From NCBI GenBank assembly GCA_030633015.1, contig DAOVTR010000078.1:1-7273 (forward strand): DNA of 7,273 nt, in the 5' to 3' direction. Shown here piece by piece: positions 4,477-7,273 of the stretch. The position numbers and the translations under genes were made by a program. Under the pieces are notes generated by a model. The model was not told the origin of the DNA. It worked only from the letters and a program-made list of their open reading frames with translations, and searched no databases. Source of the DNA: Bdellovibrionales bacterium. Lineage in GTDB: Bacteria; Bdellovibrionota; Bacteriovoracia; Bacteriovoracales; Bacteriovoracaceae. Within the stretch, counting starts at the first letter, position 1; the number at the start of each line of letters is the position of its first letter.

Positions 4477-6585
4477 ATGGCAGGGCATATTATTTGTATA
4501 ATTGGTGGAAAAGGTGGAGTCGGTAAGTCTCAAGTTGCAGCAAATCTTGCATTTGCGTATTCAACGGAAGGAAGGTCTAAAACATTGCTTTTAGATTTTG
4601 ACCAGAAAGCATCAGGTGATTTAAGTCTGATTTCGGGAATAAAAGGTAAAAAAAATTTGAAGGATCTGTCTGAATTTACAGGGGCCATTGATCCAAGAAC
4701 AATTCAACCTTTTTTATCTGGATCATCATCTCTATCATTTGTTCCAATGCCATCAAGTAAGACTCTTGCGGACAATATAAATGTAGAGGGCCTTGGAAAA
4801 GTATTAAAGGCAGTAACTAATATTTTTCCTATTGTTATAATTGATCTTGGAAGTGATTTAACGCCACTTAGTTTGAAAGCATTAGAGTATTCAACTCTTA
4901 TTTTTATGGTGGTTACTCCAGACATTTTAGCAGTCAATCAAACTAAAAAACTTTATCAAGAGTTGATCACTCAGCTTATTCCTAAAGAGATGATTCAGAT
5001 TATTTTAAATCAATATCAGAAAGGGCATCCAGTTACTCCTGATGTTATTCAAAAAAATATAGGTAAACCAATTTTTTCAATAGTTGCAAAAGATGATCAA
5101 ACTTGTATTGCAGCTTTAAATAAATCACAACCCATAATGACTATTGCCAAAAATAGTGCATTTGCAAAAGGGATTATTGAAACAGTCCGTAAGTTGGTTC
5201 AAAAAAATGTTTTACGTTCTCTTGAGAAATTAACTAGAGATCAAGATAAAAAATCTAAGAGTTTAACTTCTAAAAAAACTGAAACTACGAAAAGTTCCTT
5301 TTTTAAAAGCCCATGGGTGGAGCTTAAAACAAGAATTCATCGTTCGTTAGTTGATGAAATGGATACGACTAACTCTAACGAAAATGATCCTAAAGCTAAA
5401 ACAATTCTAAGGGAGCAAACTAAAAAAATGGTTGTAGACCTGTTAAACAAAGAAGACACATCTGGGGTTGTTAATTCTAGAGAAGACATGAATCAAATAG
5501 TAAAAGAGCTTTTAGATGAGGCCCTTGGGTTGGGACCACTAGAAGATCTTTTAGATGATCCTGAAGTGACAGAAATTATGGTTGTGGGGCCTTATAAAGT
5601 ATATTTTGAAAGAAGTGGGAAACTTCGTTTGTCAGATGTTACTTTTACAAATGATAGACAAGTATTAAATGTTATAGAAAGAATTGTTGCACCAATAGGT
5701 AGAAGAATTGATGAAAAAACTCCATATGTAGATGCTAGACTTCAAAATGGATCAAGAGTTCATGCCATCATACCTCCATCTTCCGTAGATGGTTGTACTA
5801 TTACTATTCGTAAATTTCCTGAAGAGAGATTGACTTATAAAAATTTTGTTAAGTTTGGTTCAATAACTCAGGAGATGGCAGACTTTATGAGAATTGCTGT
5901 AGAAGGACATCGAAATATAATTGTTAGTGGTGGAACTGGTTCTGGTAAAACGACTTTAATTAATGTACTTGCTGCATTTATTCAGGCCAATGAAAGAATT
6001 ATTACTTGTGAAGATTCCGCAGAACTTTCTCTTCCTCAAGAGCATGTGGTTAGACTTGAAACCAGGCCCCCTTCATTGGAGGGAGATGGAGAAATAGACA
6101 TTAGATTATTAGTAAAACAAACTCTTAGGATGAGGCCTGATAGAATATTAGTTGGAGAGTGTCGAGGTGGAGAAACTTTGGATATGCTTCAGGCAATGGG
6201 TACAGGTCATGATGGATCAATGACAACAGTTCATTCAAATAATCCAAGAGAGTGTATTGGACGATTAGAAACCTTAGTACAATATGCAGGAACAGGTCTG
6301 TCTCCCAAAGCAATAAAAGAGATGATTGCCAGTTCAGTTCATATGATTGTTCAAGTTGCACGTTTAGATGATGGATCTAGAAAAGTTACCCATATTACAG
6401 AGCTTGGAGGCATGCAGGGTGATGTAGTAACTTTACAAGATATTTTCCTGTATAGCCAAGATGGAATAGATAAAAATGGAAAAGTATTTGGTAAATTTCA
6501 AGCAACTGGATTTATACCTAAGTTTATCGAAGTGCTGGAAAGAAAAGGATATAATATACCAAGAGGTATATTTAAAAATAATTAG
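4477..6585 (+). CDS. Fused TadZ/CpaE-like ParA ATPase and CpaF/TadA secretion motor ATPase
   Basis: One uninterrupted 702-residue frame holds two Tad proteins normally encoded separately. Residues 1 to about 235 are a ParA/MinD-like ATPase: deviant Walker A KGGVGKS at 12-18 (Lys12, Lys17), Asp40 in LLLDFD, and Walker B IIDLG with Asp123. The N-terminal receiver-like domain typical of CpaE is absent. Residues about 240-279 are a Lys/Ser/Thr-rich linker. Residues about 280-702 are a full-length CpaF: the helical N-terminal part with LGLGPLEDLL and DPEVTEIMVVG, VDARLQNGSRVHAIIPP, Walker A GGTGSGKTT at 485-493 (Lys491), acidic box CEDSAEL at 511-517, RMRPDRILVGECRGGE at 551-566 (Walker B Glu561), and His box GHDGSMTTVH (His578, His586). 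All catalytic motifs of both halves look intact. By family roles, the N-terminal half positions the machine and the C-terminal half powers pilus assembly at the cytoplasmic face. The strong ribosome binding site and adjoining tadB support a co-transcribed unit. Confidence 0.93.
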   Translation: MAGHIICIIGGKGGVGKSQVAANLAFAYSTEGRSKTLLLDFDQKASGDLSLISGIKGKKNLKDLSEFTGAIDPRTIQPFLSGSSSLSFVPMPSSKTLADNINVEGLGKVLKAVTNIFPIVIIDLGSDLTPLSLKALEYSTLIFMVVTPDILAVNQTKKLYQELITQLIPKEMIQIILNQYQKGHPVTPDVIQKNIGKPIFSIVAKDDQTCIAALNKSQPIMTIAKNSAFAKGIIETVRKLVQKNVLRSLEKLTRDQDKKSKSLTSKKTETTKSSFFKSPWVELKTRIHRSLVDEMDTTNSNENDPKAKTILREQTKKMVVDLLNKEDTSGVVNSREDMNQIVKELLDEALGLGPLEDLLDDPEVTEIMVVGPYKVYFERSGKLRLSDVTFTNDRQVLNVIERIVAPIGRRIDEKTPYVDARLQNGSRVHAIIPPSSVDGCTITIRKFPEERLTYKNFVKFGSITQEMADFMRIAVEGHRNIIVSGGTGSGKTTLINVLAAFIQANERIITCEDSAELSLPQEHVVRLETRPPSLEGDGEIDIRLLVKQTLRMRPDRILVGECRGGETLDMLQAMGTGHDGSMTTVHSNNPRECIGRLETLVQYAGTGLSPKAIKEMIASSVHMIVQVARLDDGSRKVTHITELGGMQGDVVTLQDIFLYSQDGIDKNGKVFGKFQATGFIPKFIEVLERKGYNIPRGIFKNN

Positions 6586-6601
6586 TAAGGCTTGATTTGA
6601 G

Positions 6602-7273
6602 ATGAATAGCTTAAATATTGACTTTTATGAAAAGTTGCTTTTAGCATTTGTTGGAATTTCAACATTTTTATATACGTTTCATTATAGTGCAGGAATTTTT
6701 AAGTTAATTGAAGATAATACATTTGGAACTAGAAATTATATATTACAAAAATTAGAGCTTTTATTCATTGAGATTAAGCCAGATAGAATAACTCAAGTTT
6801 TACTTTTCTTATCTTTTGGATTGGGCTCTATTGTATTAGCAATTTTTGCAATGAATGGTTTTTGGAAAGTTGGGCTGTTTTTTGCTTTTATAATTTCAAT
6901 TTTTGGATGGAAAATACCTAAGCCGGCCATAGATTTTATGGTTCTTAAAAGAGTTAAACAGTACGAAGATCAGATGGTAGATGCACTAACTTTGCTTTCA
7001 AATGGAATTAGAGCGGGACTCTCTCTGCCTCAGGCCTTCTCAATGGTTGTAAATGAAATGCCTGCCCCTGTGTCACAGGAGTTTAATTTAGTTTTACAGC
7101 AAAATAAAATAGGAGCGCCATTTGAAGAGTGCTTAGAGAGTTTAGCAAAACGAATGGATACTGAAGATAACCAAATGTTTGTATCAAGTATCAACATACT
7201 AAGAGAGACAGGTGGAAACTTAGCAGATACGTTTGGTACAATTGTCATATTTATTCGAGAGAGAATAAGGTTG
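6602..7273 (+). CDS. tadB: Tad inner-membrane platform protein TadB (partial, 3' end beyond window)
   Basis: An open frame of 224 codons runs from ATG 6602 to the window edge without a stop. It has hydrophobic segments at about residues 12-30, 66-85 and 87-105, then a cytoplasmic T2SSF/GspF-type domain beginning near residue 120: YEDQMVDALTLLSNGIRAGLSLPQAF, continuing to a RETGGNLADTF motif and RERIRL at the edge. These are hallmarks of TadB. With TadC (expected next, not visible) it forms the platform on which CpaF acts to extract and assemble pilins. It begins 16 bases after the fusion gene's stop. TAAGG at 6586-6590 lies 11 bases before the ATG, a slightly long but usable Shine-Dalgarno spacing. 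The missing part should contain the rest of the T2SSF domain and the last membrane helices. Confidence 0.9.
   Translation, partial: MNSLNIDFYEKLLLAFVGISTFLYTFHYSAGIFKLIEDNTFGTRNYILQKLELLFIEIKPDRITQVLLFLSFGLGSIVLAIFAMNGFWKVGLFFAFIISIFGWKIPKPAIDFMVLKRVKQYEDQMVDALTLLSNGIRAGLSLPQAFSMVVNEMPAPVSQEFNLVLQQNKIGAPFEECLESLAKRMDTEDNQMFVSSINILRETGGNLADTFGTIVIFIRERIRL

Noticed and set aside
4704..4937. Minus-strand open frame of 77 codons
   Set aside because: It is antisense to the conserved ParA domain; its openness is a by-product of the plus-strand codons.
6125..6361. Minus-strand open frame of 78 codons
   Set aside because: It is antisense to the most conserved part of CpaF (Walker B and His box), and its product resembles no family I know.
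7030..7248. Minus-strand open frame of 72 codons
   Set aside because: It is antisense to the T2SSF domain of tadB, which is clearly coding on the plus strand up to the window edge.
1..7273. Possible CRISPR array, tRNA/rRNA genes, insertion sequences or phage genes
   Set aside because: I saw no spaced direct repeats, no structural RNA signatures and no transposase or integrase motifs. The window is filled by the Tad operon genes.

Overview
The window is one stretch of a Tad (tight adherence / Flp pilus) locus, with every gene on the plus strand and almost no non-coding DNA. The sequence is strongly AT-rich (about one third G+C by eye). Gene content and protein style (CpaB/CpaC/CpaF/TadB homologues, secretin C-terminus in the 'SPLFTFLRSK...FVTPEIVES' style) suggest a Gram-negative bacterium. 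An AT-rich member of the Bdellovibrionota (Bacteriovorax/Halobacteriovorax-like predators) is my best guess. That assignment is inference from style only; nothing in the window proves it.

Layout. Positions 5-2036 hold five tightly packed or overlapping genes. They are a small Flp-type prepilin, the prepilin peptidase TadV/CpaA, and three further proteins that each begin with the same class III prepilin signature (G, then Q at +1 and E at +5, followed by a hydrophobic helix) but carry progressively larger and different C-terminal parts. The only real intergenic gap (2037-2121, 85 bases) follows. After it come the machine genes: CpaB/RcpC (2122-2931), the outer-membrane secretin CpaC/RcpA (2933-4471), a single 702-residue protein fusing a ParA/MinD-like TadZ/CpaE ATPase to a complete CpaF/TadA secretion motor ATPase (4477-6585), and the start of the inner-membrane platform protein TadB (6602 to the window end, running off the edge).

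How they work together (family knowledge). TadV cleaves the short leaders of the prepilin-like proteins at the inner membrane. CpaF hydrolyses ATP to drive extrusion of pilin subunits through the TadB (and presumably TadC) platform. TadZ/CpaE localises the machine. CpaB lies in the periplasm, and CpaC forms the outer-membrane pore. TadC, TadD and any TadG are not in the window and may lie downstream.

Most notable points: the in-frame TadZ-CpaF fusion; four class III prepilin-like genes around one peptidase; cysteine-rich or tyrosine-rich tails on those pilin-like proteins; cysteines beside both acidic catalytic motifs of the CpaF half; and a switch from overlap-coupled genes with weak Shine-Dalgarno signals in the pilin half to strong Shine-Dalgarno signals in the machine half.
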